Position numbers and translations under genes: made by a program
Shown here: piece after piece, positions 56,904-64,000 of the stretch
How positions within the stretch are numbered: position 1 is the stretch's first letter
Layout: the number at the start of each line of letters is the position of its first letter
The notes under the pieces: model-generated
Told to the model about the DNA's origin: nothing
Seen by the model: only the letters and a program-made list of their open reading frames with translations
The model's database searches: none
DNA from: Prochlorococcus marinus str. MIT 1013
GTDB lineage: Bacteria > Cyanobacteriota > Cyanobacteriia > PCC-6307 > Cyanobiaceae
Assembly (NCBI RefSeq): GCF_027359395.1
Contig: NZ_CP114778.1
Coordinates: forward strand, 1,736,001-1,800,000
Reading direction: 5' to 3'
Length of the DNA: 64,000 bases

Positions 56904-58385
56904 CTATTTAATATTCGAATATAATTCTTTGAATATTGATGTTTGATTTCTGTGGTTTATTAAAGGTTTTGGATAGCCATTAATCTCCGTCGAAGTTATT
57001 TCACCTGAAAGTAAATGAGGCGTTGAGATGTGTGATAATTCAGGGATCCATTTTCGAATATAATTACCATTTTCATCGAATTTAGAAGCTTGTCTAAAAG
57101 GATTAAATATTCTCATAGGTTTTGGATCCATTCCACTGCTAGCACTCCATTGCCAACCTCCATTATTTGATGCTAAATCACCATCAACTAAGCTTTTCAT
57201 AAAGAAAAGTTCTCCCCATCTCCAATCAATTAAAAGGTCTTTTACTAGAAAAGAAGCAACAATCATTCTGCAACGATTATGCATCCATCCAGAATACTTA
57301 AGTTGTCTCATTGCAGCATCAATTATAGGGATTCCAGTCAATCCATTTTTCCAAGCTTCAAACCATTCAGATTTATTTTGCCATGGAAAATTTAACCATT
57401 TCTCCCTATATGGACCTTTTTCGAGCTCTGGAAAATTAATTAGAGCATTTTGGTAAAACTCTCTCCAAGCAAGTTCCTTTCTCCATGTATCAATAGAATT
57501 TATTTGATATTCGTTAGTCGCCATATTTTTTGATATTTGAGCTCCATTCCATACTGCCCTGCAACTTATTGTCCCTAAACTTAAAGCAGCACTTAGATTA
57601 GAAGTTGATTCTAAAGATGGAATATCTCTTGCTTGATTATATGAATTTATCACTCCTGAATTTATGAAAAAGTTTAATTGCTTTATTGCCTCAGACTCTC
57701 CTGGTTTACAAGGGCAAATATTAGTATCCTTAAATCTATTTGAAGAAAGTAAATCATAAATAGATTTACTTTTTTTGGTAATGCAATAGTTTAAATCTGA
57801 GTTTTTAATTTCTGATAAATCTCTCTCATTAAAACCTCTAATCTTTTCAGGTGTTCTTGATATTCTTATTAAATAATTATTTGATATGTTGCTCTGATTA
57901 ATTATGCCAATCCATTTACGGTAAAAAGGACCATATACTTTGTAAGGTTCATCGTTGTTTGTTTTGATGTCACTTGGATTGACAATTAGTTGATCTAAAA
58001 ATGTATATACTTTCTTTTTTTCTTTTTTTAGGTGTTCTGTAAGCAGTCTGTCTCGATTGATTTCGTAAGGCTCAATATTTTCGTTCCAGTAAATACATTC
58101 AGCTTTAATTAGGTGCGCTAATTTAGAAATTAATTTAATAGGATCTCCATTAAATATTAATAATAGACTTCCTCTTTTTTTCCAATTCTTTTGCAGTTCA
58201 AAAAGACTTTCACCTAAAAACCAATTTTTCGCTTCAGATGTTGTTCTATTGAGATTTAAAAGATTGGGATCTAAAACATATACTCCTATAAGATTTTTTG
58301 AATTTTTAGATGCTTCGAATAGACCGATATTATCTTCAATTCTTAAATCTCTTCTATGCCAAAATATTGATCGAAACTTGGTCAT
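56904..58385 (-). CDS. phrB: Deoxyribodipyrimidine photolyase
   Basis: Light-driven CPD repair enzyme. The N-terminal antenna-type Rossmann domain starts IFWHRRDLRIEDNIGL. The FAD-binding C-terminal domain has WRKELAWREFYQNALI, MRQLKYSGWMHNRCRMI and GGWQWSASSGMDPKPMRIFN. Length 493 is normal for class I. The antenna chromophore is not determined. It overlaps the nudix gene by 4 bp and is likely co-transcribed. Confidence 0.96.
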   Translation of the reverse strand: MTKFRSIFWHRRDLRIEDNIGLFEASKNSKNLIGVYVLDPNLLNLNRTTSEAKNWFLGESLFELQKNWKKRGSLLLIFNGDPIKLISKLAHLIKAECIYWNENIEPYEINRDRLLTEHLKKEKKKVYTFLDQLIVNPSDIKTNNDEPYKVYGPFYRKWIGIINQSNISNNYLIRISRTPEKIRGFNERDLSEIKNSDLNYCITKKSKSIYDLLSSNRFKDTNICPCKPGESEAIKQLNFFINSGVINSYNQARDIPSLESTSNLSAALSLGTISCRAVWNGAQISKNMATNEYQINSIDTWRKELAWREFYQNALINFPELEKGPYREKWLNFPWQNKSEWFEAWKNGLTGIPIIDAAMRQLKYSGWMHNRCRMIVASFLVKDLLIDWRWGELFFMKSLVDGDLASNNGGWQWSASSGMDPKPMRIFNPFRQASKFDENGNYIRKWIPELSHISTPHLLSGEITSTEINGYPKPLINHRNQTSIFKELYSNIK

Positions 58386-58960
58386 TTTTTATCCAAGATT
58401 TGGCATGCTCTGAACCATGCAGTAATAGTTTTCCCATCAAGTGATTCTTTTCCACTAGCGATAATTTCATTTAACTTTTCTGGAGCCATTTTTAATACTT
58501 CAATATCTTCATCTGCATCTCCCTCAGGTTTCTGCTCAAGTTTATTTAAATCTCTTGCAAGGAAAAGATGAATTGTTTCGTCTGAATATCCTGGACAAGG
58601 AAGCATTTCTCCAAGATTGTCCCATCTTTTTGCAGAGTAACCACTTTCTTCTTGAACTTCTCTTTTAATTGATTCAAGTGGGCTTTCACCTGCCTCTAAG
58701 GTTCCAGCGGGAAACTCAAGAATTCTTCTCGAACAAGCAAATCTGTATTGACGAAGAATAACCACTTCTCCAGAATCTGTAATGGGTACTGCCAATGCAG
58801 CGCCTGGATGCCGAATGACCCCAAATTCGCCCTCCATCGAATTAGGTAAAAGAAATTTATTAATTTCAAAACGAATTTTTTTTGCATCAAGACAAGCTTT
58901 TGTCTCAATAATTTCTGCGGGTTCAGGTCCTGAAATAGACATACATTTTTTTCTATTCAT
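58382..58960 (-). CDS. Nudix hydrolase, ADP-ribose pyrophosphatase-like
   Basis: A 192-residue Nudix protein with the box GTLEAGESPLESIKREVQEESGY near residues 93-115, in which all Gly and Glu anchors are kept. The preceding VVILRQYRFACSRRILEFPAG is typical of ADP-ribose/ADP-sugar pyrophosphatases (NudF type). The substrate is inferred. It overlaps phrB by 4 bp and lies 50 bp after folK. Confidence 0.88.
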   Translation of the reverse strand: MNRKKCMSISGPEPAEIIETKACLDAKKIRFEINKFLLPNSMEGEFGVIRHPGAALAVPITDSGEVVILRQYRFACSRRILEFPAGTLEAGESPLESIKREVQEESGYSAKRWDNLGEMLPCPGYSDETIHLFLARDLNKLEQKPEGDADEDIEVLKMAPEKLNEIIASGKESLDGKTITAWFRACQILDKK

Positions 58961-59010
58961 ACAGGATGGCTGATTTTTTTAGAAAAGGTTGGTGATTTTT
59001 GTTACGAGTT

Positions 59011-59592
59011 TTATTCAGGCCAAATGTTTTGAGAATTGATTCGTTTCGGTTTTCCTTGGGCCTTTGATAAAACTTCTGCAAGAGGAATTAAAACAAAGTT
59101 TCTTTCACTTAATCTTGGATGAGGCAGAATCAAAGTGTCTGTATTTATCTGCAGTCCTCCCCAAGAAATGAAGTCAATATCCAAAGATCTTGGCCCCCCC
59201 CAAATTTCTGTATTTTTTCTTTCCCTACCTGCGATTTTCTCTAATTCTAAAAATTTTTTCATTAAAGAGATAGCTGCTTTTTTATTTGGTTTGACTAATG
59301 AAAATCCTCCTCCCGCTACAACAAGGACGGTATTAATAAATCTTGGTTGGTCAATTGGCCCACCTAAAGGATCAGTCTCAAATAGAGGCGCCCATTGAAA
59401 AGATAAAGACTTATCAATATTTTGAGAGTCGATTTTTGGGCAATTTAAAGCAACATTCCACTCAATTATGCTTTTTTCTATTTCCGGCCTCATAGCAGCG
59501 ATTGTTCTTATGGGATCTCCAAGAATGCCAGGGATATTTGCGCCTATTGAGATGACGAGTTTCAATTCTGTTTTTTGTTTTGCATAAGTCAT
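59011..59592 (-). CDS. folK: Hydroxymethyldihydropterin pyrophosphokinase
   Basis: A folate-pathway kinase transferring pyrophosphate to 6-hydroxymethyl-dihydropterin. Signature GPRSLDIDFISWGG (family RTLDLDLL-type), LILPHPRLSERNFVLIPLAE and FETDPLGGPIDQPRFINTVL are clear. It has 193 residues, slightly long at the N-terminus. It leads a minus-strand folK, nudix, phrB run and is divergent from chlD. Confidence 0.92.
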   Translation of the reverse strand: MTYAKQKTELKLVISIGANIPGILGDPIRTIAAMRPEIEKSIIEWNVALNCPKIDSQNIDKSLSFQWAPLFETDPLGGPIDQPRFINTVLVVAGGGFSLVKPNKKAAISLMKKFLELEKIAGRERKNTEIWGGPRSLDIDFISWGGLQINTDTLILPHPRLSERNFVLIPLAEVLSKAQGKPKRINSQNIWPE

Positions 59593-59639
59593 GCGAATAT
59601 TAAAAGACTTTTAAAAATTTGCTTGATTTATCCAACCCT

Positions 59640-61787
59640 ATGGTTTCCAGCAGATTGAATAACAACAAGATGTCTTCGGTTTCAAAAGACACTGCTGTCA
59701 TGGATAGAGCTAATCGTTCTTTCCCGTTGGCTGCAATTACAGGCCATGGAACTTTAAAGCTTGCTTTAATGCTAGCCGCAGTTGATCCAGGCTTGGGAGG
59801 AGTAATAATTGCTGGTGGTCGTGGTACTGGTAAATCTGTTTTAGCTAGAGGGTTACATGCGCTTCTCCCTCCTATTGAAATAATTGATTTAGAACAATTA
59901 GCTAATAATGATCGTGATGATGATTCATTTATTTATCCAGCAGGTAGAAATTTAGATCCTTCTTTCTCAGGGGAGTGGGATGATTTGACTAAAAAGCTAT
60001 TTACAAAAAACATAGGAAGCCTCGAAAATACTAATGATTTAGAAAATATCCCTAAAAAAGTTGTTCCTGCTCCTTTTATTCAGGTTCCCTTAGGAGTAAC
60101 CGAGGATAGGCTTGTTGGCGCTGTGGATGTTGCTGCTTCATTATCTAGTGGAACTCCAGTCTTTCAGCCAGGTTTACTGGCTGAAGCTCATAGAGGAGTT
60201 TTGTACATAGACGAATTGAATTTATTAGATGATGGCATTGTTAATCTTGTTTTGTCCTCAGTAGGGGCAGGTGAAAATAGAGTAGAACGAGAAGGATTGA
60301 GCTTAAGTCACCCATGCCGTCCTCTCTTGATTGCTACTTACAATCCTGAAGAGGGGGGATTGAGGGATCATCTCTTGGACAGATTTGCAATTGTGTTGTC
60401 CGCAGATCAATTGATTACAAATGAACAAAGAGTTGAAATAACTCAGTCTGCTATTGCTCACGGTCAATCTAGTGAAGCTTTCTCTAAAAAATGGTCTGAA
60501 GATACAGAATCTCTATCAACGCAATTGCTTTTGGCAAGGCAATGGCTTCCAGATGTTCAAATCAGTGAGGATCAAATTGAATACTTAGTTTTAGAAGCAA
60601 TTCGAGGAGGTGTAGAAGGACATAGATCAGAGCTTTATGCAGTAAGAGTTGCAAAGGCTCATGCTGCTTTATGTGGAAGAGATTCAGTTGACGCAGAAGA
60701 TTTAAAGGCCGCAGTAAGACTTGTCATCGCCCCTAGGGCGATGCAAATCCCTTCGGAAGAAGAAATGGAGCCTCCTGCGCCAGAAGATCAGCAGCCTCCC
60801 CCTCCTCAAGACGCTGATGACAATGATGAGCAAGAAGAAGAACAAGAAGAAGATCAGGAAGAGGACCAAGAACAAGAGTCATCACCTCCAATCCCTGAAG
60901 AATTTATGCTTGATCCAGAAGCATGTGCTGTTGATCCAGATTTGTTACTTTTTTCATCCACCAAATCAAAAAGTGGAAATAGTGGAAGTCGTTCAGCTGT
61001 GTTAAGTGATAACCGGGGGAGATATGTAAAACCAATTCTTCCAAGAGGTCCTGTTAGAAGAATTGCAGTTGATGCGACTTTAAGAGCTGCAGCGCCTTAT
61101 CAGAAAGCAAGAAGAGAAAGAGAACCTAATAGGAGAGTAATTGTTGAGGAAGGGGATTTGCGCGCAAAATTACTTCAGCGTAAAGCAGGTGCGCTGGTGA
61201 TTTTCTTGGTTGATGCAAGTGGTTCAATGGCTCTAAATAGAATGCAAAGTGCAAAGGGAGCTGTTATTCGTTTGTTGACCGAAGCTTATGAAAACAGAGA
61301 TGAAGTTTCTCTAATACCTTTTAGAGGAGATCAAGCAGAAGTTTTGCTTCCGCCAACCAGATCAATTACTGCTGCGAAAAGACGACTTGAGGCAATGCCA
61401 TGTGGTGGTGGATCTCCACTTGCTCATGGATTAACTCAAGCTGCAAGAGTAGGAGCGAATGCTTTGGCGACAGGAGATCTCGGTCAGGTGGTCGTAGTGG
61501 CAATTACAGATGGCAGAGGGAACGTTCCATTAAGCACTTCATTAGGTCAACCAGTCCTTGAGGGAGAGACACCGCCTGATTTGAAGCAAGAAGTTCTTGA
61601 TGTCGCTTCTCGCTATCGAGCCCTTGGTATTAAATTGCTTGTAATTGATACAGAAAGAAAGTTTATTGCAAGTGGTATGGGTAAAGACTTGGCTGAAGCG
61701 TCAGGAGGTAAATATGTTCAATTACCTAAGGCAAGTGATCAAGCTATTGCTTCAATCGCAATGGATGCAATTAATAGTGTGACCTGA
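59640..61787 (+). CDS. chlD: Magnesium chelatase subunit D
   Basis: AAA+ subunit of Mg-chelatase (with ChlI and ChlH), which inserts Mg into protoporphyrin IX for chlorophyll. The N-terminal AAA-like domain has [21 protein letters not shown] Pro/Glu-rich acidic linker (about residues 374-420) follows. The C-terminal VWA domain has MIDAS DASGSM near 525 and later [16 protein letters not shown]. Starts at a TTG (59619), ATG 59640, ATG 59670 or ATG 59700 are possible; 59640 is the first ATG. It is divergent from folK. Confidence 0.95.
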   Translation: MVSSRLNNNKMSSVSKDTAVMDRANRSFPLAAITGHGTLKLALMLAAVDPGLGGVIIAGGRGTGKSVLARGLHALLPPIEIIDLEQLANNDRDDDSFIYPAGRNLDPSFSGEWDDLTKKLFTKNIGSLENTNDLENIPKKVVPAPFIQVPLGVTEDRLVGAVDVAASLSSGTPVFQPGLLAEAHRGVLYIDELNLLDDGIVNLVLSSVGAGENRVEREGLSLSHPCRPLLIATYNPEEGGLRDHLLDRFAIVLSADQLITNEQRVEITQSAIAHGQSSEAFSKKWSEDTESLSTQLLLARQWLPDVQISEDQIEYLVLEAIRGGVEGHRSELYAVRVAKAHAALCGRDSVDAEDLKAAVRLVIAPRAMQIPSEEEMEPPAPEDQQPPPPQDADDNDEQEEEQEEDQEEDQEQESSPPIPEEFMLDPEACAVDPDLLLFSSTKSKSGNSGSRSAVLSDNRGRYVKPILPRGPVRRIAVDATLRAAAPYQKARREREPNRRVIVEEGDLRAKLLQRKAGALVIFLVDASGSMALNRMQSAKGAVIRLLTEAYENRDEVSLIPFRGDQAEVLLPPTRSITAAKRRLEAMPCGGGSPLAHGLTQAARVGANALATGDLGQVVVVAITDGRGNVPLSTSLGQPVLEGETPPDLKQEVLDVASRYRALGIKLLVIDTERKFIASGMGKDLAEASGGKYVQLPKASDQAIASIAMDAINSVT

Positions 61788-61796
61788 AACTGTTTG

Positions 61797-62642
61797 TTAT
61801 TGATATATATCATCAAATAATTTACTCAAACCTATAGTCAATCTTTTTAGAGAATCTAGAAGTTCTTTGTCTTCCAAAATATTTCCCATATCTGAACTCA
61901 TTTGGTCAATTTTTTTTGTCAGTGAACTTGATGTTGAGGCAAGGTCCTGAATGTCTTTTAGAGTTTTAGGATTATCGAGGCTTTTAAGAATATTAGTTAA
62001 ATGAACAGAAGCTTTTGTTAGCTCAGAGATTATAGGTTTTGCTCTTATAAGTTCTGATTTAGATAACAAGACAAGCTCATCGAGATTAGCTTGAGTTCTG
62101 TCAAATTGTTGAATAGATTCTGATACCTTATTTACTATTGCTTGTTTATCTGCTTCATCAATAATTCCATTTATACCCTCTGTTAAGCTAGAAATACTAA
62201 TCATTTCTAAACCTTTAATCTTATCTCCACTACATAAAATTCTTTTATTTGGGCAATCTTTTTTGACTGTAATTAGTTCGTTCCTATTTAATGATTTACC
62301 TAATGAGACTAGCGATAATTGAGCATCTCCACCAAGCATAGAGCTTGTAGTTATTTTGGCAATTACAGGTTTTGGTAAAATTAAATTATCGTTGTTTAAT
62401 TTGATTTTAGTTTCAACAGTGTTTGGGGTGAAATTTATCTTTTGAACAGAGCCAACAATGATTCCTCGATAAGTAACTGGAGACATCTTGGCAAGACCAC
62501 TTGCATCTTTGAAGCTTGCAGATATCTCCCATGTTTTTGAACCTAAACGAAAATCTCTTAACCAAAGCATTGCTCCTGAAAAGATAATTAATCCACCTAA
62601 TAGTGAAAATCCAACAAACGCATCTCGTAAACTTCTACGCAT
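61797..62642 (-). CDS. mlaD: MlaD/Ttg2C-type MCE-domain protein
   Basis: A 281-residue lipid-binding component of an MCE transport system: N-terminal TM helix (about residues 10-30), an MCE domain (GLAKMSPVTYRGIIVGSVQKI onwards) and a long helical tail. In cyanobacteria and plastids (TGD2-like), such systems move lipids between envelope and inner membranes. It lies 4 bp after the ATPase gene. No permease is adjacent here. Confidence 0.88.
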   Translation of the reverse strand: MRRSLRDAFVGFSLLGGLIIFSGAMLWLRDFRLGSKTWEISASFKDASGLAKMSPVTYRGIIVGSVQKINFTPNTVETKIKLNNDNLILPKPVIAKITTSSMLGGDAQLSLVSLGKSLNRNELITVKKDCPNKRILCSGDKIKGLEMISISSLTEGINGIIDEADKQAIVNKVSESIQQFDRTQANLDELVLLSKSELIRAKPIISELTKASVHLTNILKSLDNPKTLKDIQDLASTSSSLTKKIDQMSSDMGNILEDKELLDSLKRLTIGLSKLFDDIYQ

Positions 62643-62646
62643 AAAT

Positions 62647-63432
62647 TTATAAGTCCTCAGGTTGCATTGGTCCTTGAAGATTACCTGTGCGAAATTGTTT
62701 TACATAGGAATTTTCACTTTGTTTAAATTGATCTATGGATCCATCCCATTGAAATTTCCCATCGTAAAGCAAAATAACTCTATTAGTTGTTCTTTCAATT
62801 GTACTTGCAACGTGACTTACAACGATTGAACAGCCTTCCGCAGCATCAGTTGTTTTAATGATTAGATCTTCAATACGAGTGCAAGCTATTGGATCTAAAC
62901 CAGCAGTTGGTTCGTCATATAGAAGAAGAGGAATAGAGTCTTTTCTTTTCTTGCAGTCACTAATTAATGCACGAGCAAAACTTACTCTTTTTTGCATCCC
63001 TCCACTAAGTTGATTCGGAAATTTATCTGCAACATCATACAAGCCTACTTTCTGTAAACAATTTATGACTTTTTTATTGATATTTTCTTCGGAAACAACT
63101 TTCTGCTTTTCAAGTAAAAAACCTACATTTTCCTTAACTGTTAATGATGCTAATAATGCTGGGTTTTGAAAAACTAATCTCACATCGGGAGGTTCGTTTT
63201 GATCAAGCCTTAAATAATTTTGCTCAATACCTGATATTTCAAGACTTCCTTTAGTAGGTAATAGCAAGCCAGCTATGAGGCGAAGTATTGTTGATTTCCC
63301 TGCCCCAGATGGACCAACAATTGCAAGTCTCTCTCCAGCACCTATGGCAAGATTGACTTCATTGAGAACTTTATTTGATCCCAGTTCAACACTGAGATCT
63401 TTCATCAACAATACTTGAGTGTTTTTTGGCAC
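62647..63432 (-). CDS. mlaF: MlaF-type ABC transporter ATPase
   Basis: A 261-residue ABC ATPase of the MCE/Mla lipid-transport family (plastid TGD3-like). Walker A GPSGAGKST near residue 39, Q-loop VFQNPALLASLT, signature NQLSGGMQKRVSFARAL, and Walker B LLLYDEPTAGLDP are intact. It is upstream of mlaD with a 4-bp gap. The MlaE-type permease is not within this window. Confidence 0.92.
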   Translation of the reverse strand: MPKNTQVLLMKDLSVELGSNKVLNEVNLAIGAGERLAIVGPSGAGKSTILRLIAGLLLPTKGSLEISGIEQNYLRLDQNEPPDVRLVFQNPALLASLTVKENVGFLLEKQKVVSEENINKKVINCLQKVGLYDVADKFPNQLSGGMQKRVSFARALISDCKKRKDSIPLLLYDEPTAGLDPIACTRIEDLIIKTTDAAEGCSIVVSHVASTIERTTNRVILLYDGKFQWDGSIDQFKQSENSYVKQFRTGNLQGPMQPEDL

Positions 63433-63450
63433 ACTCTCTCCTAATGTCTG

Positions 63451-63483
63451 TTTACCTATCTCATTTTGTATGAGATAGGTAAA
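63451..63483. repeat. Perfect inverted repeat in the mlaF-yvcK gap
   Basis: TTTACCTATCTCAT at 63451-63464 and ATGAGATAGGTAAA at 63470-63483 are exact inverted copies (14-bp arms) around a 5-nt loop. It lies 19 bp upstream of mlaF's start, between divergent genes. No T run follows on either strand, so an operator or leader hairpin is more likely than a terminator. Confidence 0.85.
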
Positions 63484-63550
63484 TTGGGAAGTTTTATTAG
63501 AATTTATATGAATTAATTATTTAGGTCTCTTTGTTGAAATCTTCTCTAAC

Positions 63551-64000
63551 TTGAATCCATTGAACCAAAGAAGGAAAAGAAAATTAAGAAGATCTACTTT
63601 GCGTAAAAGCTATTTCGCTAGTTTGTCTTTTCATCTTTACTCGCGCTTTAAAAGAGCTATTAGATGGCTTTTGCCAGGGCTAGTAGTTAAAAGGTGGATG
63701 ATGACATCAGGCTTGGGATTATTAATCGCTTTGATTGGAGCGTCAATTTGGGCCGATCTACGTCCAATTTATTGGGTAGTTGAAATACTTTTTTGGTTTT
63801 TAGGATTCATAACTACTTTTATTCCTAGAAATATTTCTGGGCCAATAGTCTTTTTGATAGGGATATCTCTTTTGATTTGGGGTCAAGGAAGAAGTTTTGA
63901 ATCTATTAGGCAGGCCTTAGGTTCCAAAAAAGATACTTTTTTAGTTGATGCATTGAGAGCTAAACAAAAATTAAATAGAGGTCCAAACATTGTTGCTGTT
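63551..64000 (+). CDS. YvcK/CofD-like (gluconeogenesis factor) protein, 3' truncated
   Basis: The frame runs off the window end. The first 100 residues are a basic leader and two hydrophobic segments (LGLLIALIGASIWADLR, ILFWFLGFITTFIPR); then RGPNIVAV begins the CofD/YvcK Rossmann-type domain. Cyanobacterial YvcK-like proteins carry such membrane extensions. TTG codons at 63551, 63560 and 63599 are candidate starts; the ATG at 63698 would cut into the leader. It is divergent from mlaF. Confidence 0.8.
   Translation, partial: MNPLNQRRKRKLRRSTLRKSYFASLSFHLYSRFKRAIRWLLPGLVVKRWMMTSGLGLLIALIGASIWADLRPIYWVVEILFWFLGFITTFIPRNISGPIVFLIGISLLIWGQGRSFESIRQALGSKKDTFLVDALRAKQKLNRGPNIVAV

Noticed and set aside
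60721-61005. Lys/Gln-rich alternate frame within chlD
   Set aside because: It arises from the repetitive acidic linker of ChlD read in another frame and resembles no protein.

Overview
This window is a piece of a marine picocyanobacterial chromosome, almost certainly Prochlorococcus. The evidence is gene content and base composition. Four photosystem II genes (psbA, psbO, psbH/psbI, psbK), chlD, crtR, ntcA, amt1 and many cyanobacteria-only small families (DUF565/Ycf20, Ycf66-like, DUF3084, DUF3146, DUF3155, DUF3177, DUF3181, DUF3769) sit in an AT-rich (about one third G+C by eye), densely packed sequence with short gaps and frequent overlaps. A CPD photolyase gene together with intermediate G+C fits the NATL-like low-light I clade better than SS120-like strains, but the clade is an inference. 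No insertion sequence, prophage, CRISPR array, integrase or rRNA was seen. This is ordinary core genome, not an island.

Layout. 1-8.3 kb: 3' end of psbA, aroC, then a minus-strand run sat-ftsH-(KDPG aldolase-like), psbO and coaBC. 8.5-16.6 kb: Ycf20-like protein, pyrB-mpg, gatC, crtR, tRNA-Leu(UAG), Ycf66-like protein, ileS and a DUF3177 membrane protein. 16.8-22.6 kb: trmB, a TxlA-like thioredoxin, the tight cobO-dcd-thyX operon, the divergent nitrogen regulator ntcA, a DUF3084 protein and an RNase H-fold protein. 22.4-24.3 kb: psbH-tatA-pth-DUF3146 and psbI. 24.3-34.4 kb: a DUF3769 outer-membrane-type protein, glyA-cinA-leuC-leuD, tRNA-Arg(ACG), two small conserved proteins, murJ and sfsA. 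34.5-42.8 kb: amt1 with an NtcA-box candidate, ispH, a DoxX protein, purH, an esterase, DUF3155, a histidine kinase and cobS. 42.9-51.9 kb: a perfect 48-nt palindrome, tgt, psbK, a Gfo/Idh oxidoreductase, a CBS/CorC membrane protein, tRNA(CAU), pyrE-ygfZ, a TM0106-type nuclease and phosphoglucomutase-rdgB. 51.9-64 kb: a carotenoid oxygenase, fabI-hisB, a peroxiredoxin-like protein, a DegT aminotransferase, folK, nudix-phrB, chlD, mlaF-mlaD and the 5' part of a YvcK/CofD-type gene.

How it fits together. The window mixes photosynthesis (PSII subunits, Mg-chelatase, xanthophyll synthesis, FtsH repair protease) with housekeeping biosynthesis. Two GTA-N8-TAC sites stand out, one upstream of ntcA and one upstream of amt1, in agreement with known NtcA control of nitrogen genes. 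The cobO-dcd-thyX operon joins a corrinoid adenosyltransferase homologue to dUTP and dTMP synthesis; this makes sense in an organism whose ribonucleotide reductase is the adenosylcobalamin-dependent class II type.

No clearly new multi-gene system was found. The most unusual sequence features are the 48-nt perfect palindrome in the cobS-tgt divergent interval, a 14-bp-arm hairpin in the mlaF-yvcK divergent interval, the apparent loss of the P-loop in CobO, a KDPG-aldolase homologue with a changed phosphate-site residue, an orphan terminator near 40.75 kb, and two genes (mpg, cobS) whose conserved N-termini extend upstream of any ATG, GTG or TTG.
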